Assembly: GCA_020054965.1 (NCBI GenBank)
Contig: JAIMZO010000071.1
Span: forward strand, 1 to 7,505
DNA from: Spirochaeta sp.
Lineage (GTDB): Bacteria > Spirochaetota > Spirochaetia > Sphaerochaetales > Sphaerochaetaceae
DNA length: 7,505 nt
Direction of reading: 5' to 3'
Shown: positions 6,307-7,505 of the stretch, in pieces
Layout: each line of letters starts with the position of its first letter
Numbering within the stretch: the first letter of the stretch is position 1
Translations under genes and position numbers: made by a program
The notes under the pieces: generated by a model
Told to the model about the DNA's origin: nothing
The model's database searches: none
What the model saw: only the letters and a program-made list of their open reading frames with translations

Positions 6307-7239
6307 CTAGTACTCCACCTGTTCACTTCTGGTCGTATTGAACTGCAACAAGGTAAGCAACAACATCAGGACAAAGAGTACGACACTCATCGCGCTTGCC
6401 CTGCCAAGGTATTGTTGCTGGATACCGGTTACATAGATATTGAATGTGATCACATTGATCGGGGCACGGGGCGCCCCGTTGGTGTACAGCATATACTGGG
6501 TGCTGAATGTCTTCAGGCACTGCAACATTGCCATGACAGAGATCAATACCACCGTAGGTTTGAGCAAGGGAAGCGTAATACGCCAGAACACCTGGTTCTT
6601 GCTTGCCCCATCAATGGTTGCAGCTTCATAGATGGTGGGGGGGATGGAAGCCAACCCGGTGATGAAGAGAATGACAAAATAGCCTATGTATTTCCAGAAA
6701 TAGATAACCATGGTGGAGACCTGTTCCATGACAGGGTCCACAAGCCAACGGTGGTCGACTCCTGGGGTATTCATCAAAGCATTGACCCACTGGTTTCCCA
6801 ATCCTCTTGGGTCAAAGATGATCATCCAGATGGTTGCTGCAACCACACTGGATAGGATTGCAGGGGTATAATATGCAATCTGCAGGAATTTCTGCACCTT
6901 TCTGCTTCCCAGATTGCTGATCAATACAGCAAGCAACAGGCTGATGAGAAGCAGGGGGATGAACGTACCGACCGTAAAGACCAATGTGGCCCTCAGGCTG
7001 TTGAGAAACGAAAGCTCACTGGCTGCCCTGCTGGGATCGAAGAGCCTGACGTAGTTTCCCAAACCCAGGAAAGCCGGCGGAGCCTTGCTCAGTGCACGCT
7101 TATCGAAGAAACTGGTGTAAAATGCATTGATAATCGGATAAAAACTGAACAGGGAGAAAAAAAGCAGGGAGGGAACCACGAAGAAGAATCCCCACCGAGC
7201 CTGTTTTTTCTCGATGCCTCGGTATTTTTTCATACCCAT
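6307..7239 (-). CDS. Sugar ABC transporter permease, MalF/UgpA-type
   Basis: The partner permease, 310 aa, inner membrane. A cytoplasmic N-terminus rich in Lys/Arg is followed by TM1 (about residues 17-42, with YPIINAFYTSF typical of UgpA relatives), a periplasmic segment containing FLGLGNYVRLF (57-67), and five further membrane segments from about residue 84. The EAA loop reads IYEAATIDGASKNQVFWRITLPLLKP (203-228). Length is normal for short UgpA-type proteins; it lacks the extra periplasmic loop of enteric MalF. ATG 7239 is preferred over the ATG two codons later because AGGAG lies 6 nt before it. It follows the binding-protein gene after a 64-bp gap that holds a strong hairpin, and is butted to the MalG-type gene. 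No ATPase gene lies in the visible operon. Confidence 0.93.
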   Translation of the reverse strand: MGMKKYRGIEKKQARWGFFFVVPSLLFFSLFSFYPIINAFYTSFFDKRALSKAPPAFLGLGNYVRLFDPSRAASELSFLNSLRATLVFTVGTFIPLLLISLLLAVLISNLGSRKVQKFLQIAYYTPAILSSVVAATIWMIIFDPRGLGNQWVNALMNTPGVDHRWLVDPVMEQVSTMVIYFWKYIGYFVILFITGLASIPPTIYEAATIDGASKNQVFWRITLPLLKPTVVLISVMAMLQCLKTFSTQYMLYTNGAPRAPINVITFNIYVTGIQQQYLGRASAMSVVLFVLMLLLTLLQFNTTRSEQVEY

Positions 7240-7270
7240 GAAGTACTCCTACAGGTTGATGGTAGAGGAT

Positions 7271-7296
7271 TCGGCCCTGCCGGAGGGCAGGACCGA
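7271..7296 (-). other. Intercistronic hairpin between binding-protein and permease genes
   Basis: A 10-bp stem with one internal C/A mismatch: TCGG pairs with CCGA (7271-7274 with 7293-7296) and CCTGCC with GGCAGG (7276-7281 with 7286-7291), loop of 4 nt. It begins 8 nt after the binding-protein stop. On the minus strand it is followed by ATCCTCTACC, not a U-run. By analogy with malE-malF it could protect the upstream message or reduce read-through, so that the binding protein is made in excess over the permeases. Confidence 0.7.
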
Positions 7297-7303
7297 GCAT
7301 GGA

Positions 7304-7505
7304 TTACTGTTCGTCGACAATCTCTTGAACAGCGGACCGGAGGGTTGCCAGTGCCTTCTGGGGACTGACACCACTGAGCATGACCGACTCAACCGCATAG
7401 CGGATCTGGGTCTGGATTTCTGCTGAGTTTGCTCCGTAGTAGATCATGTGGGAGCGTTTCATATCATTGATGAACACATCGCTGTAGGGCATGTTCTTCA
7501 GTGTA
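7304..7505 (-). CDS. Extracellular solute-binding protein of the sugar ABC transporter (3' end only)
   Basis: Only the last 66 codons plus the TAA stop lie in the window; the gene continues past 7505. Visible residues include NMPYSDVFINDMKRSHMIYYG, then AEIQTQIRYAVESVMLSGVSPQKALATLRSAVQEIVDEQ. A helix followed by a Leu-Ser-Gly turn, then a helix with KALATLRSAVQEI, is the usual end of family 1 sugar-binding proteins. Its place immediately upstream of two permease genes supports this. It would be an exported, probably lipid-anchored protein, but the signal peptide is outside the window and the sugar cannot be inferred. Confidence 0.82.
   Translation of the reverse strand, partial: TLKNMPYSDVFINDMKRSHMIYYGANSAEIQTQIRYAVESVMLSGVSPQKALATLRSAVQEIVDEQ

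Noticed and set aside
6280..6855. 191-codon plus-strand open frame opposite the permease genes
   Set aside because: The complement of a well-supported permease; Gln/His-rich composition typical of a shadow frame.

Overview
The window (about 50% GC by eye) looks like the chromosome of an anaerobic, carbohydrate-using bacterium. A YesM/YesN-type two-component pair beside a MalF/MalG-type sugar ABC transporter is common in Firmicutes and in Sphaerochaeta/Treponema-like spirochaetes. My best guess is a Sphaerochaeta-like spirochaete, held only moderately because no rRNA or other marker gene is present.

Layout. (1) Positions 22-1993, minus strand: a branched-chain amino acid (BCAA) biosynthesis operon. 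A sigma70-like promoter is followed by a 28-nt inverted repeat, then a 70-codon leader peptide whose last 31 residues hold 22 Leu/Ile/Val. Two hairpins follow, then ilvN (acetolactate synthase regulatory subunit) and ilvC (ketol-acid reductoisomerase). This has the architecture of ribosome-mediated attenuation, although no U-rich intrinsic terminator is visible. (2) Positions 1994-2086: a divergent intergenic region with an imperfect palindrome and a weak candidate promoter for the kinase. (3) Positions 2087-4626, plus strand: a membrane histidine kinase (YesM type) and a short REC-AraC response regulator, overlapping by ATGA. (4) Positions 4601-7505, minus strand: the tail of a sugar transport operon, in transcription order the 3' end of a solute-binding protein gene, an intercistronic hairpin, two permease genes, and a YihX-like HAD phosphatase gene. 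The last three genes are butted together with 0-2 nt gaps. The HAD and response regulator genes converge and overlap by 26 bp at their 3' ends.

How the genes work together. IlvN and IlvC act at the first and second steps common to valine and isoleucine (and, via ketoisovalerate, leucine) synthesis. The leader would couple their expression to charging of Leu/Ile/Val tRNAs. The ABC transporter imports an unidentified sugar or oligosaccharide; no ATPase gene is visible, so a shared MsmK/MalK-type ATPase or a gene outside the window is expected. The kinase/regulator pair may sense a carbohydrate outside the cell and control the convergent transporter operon; this rests on context only.

Most interesting points: the unusually long BCAA leader peptide with a possible mutually exclusive RNA fold; the HAD phosphatase with an N-terminal extension that looks like a degenerate copy of its own motif-IV beta-alpha unit; and an ilvN-ilvC operon with no adjacent ilvB upstream. 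I see no CRISPR array, insertion sequence, phage or defence gene, tRNA or rRNA.
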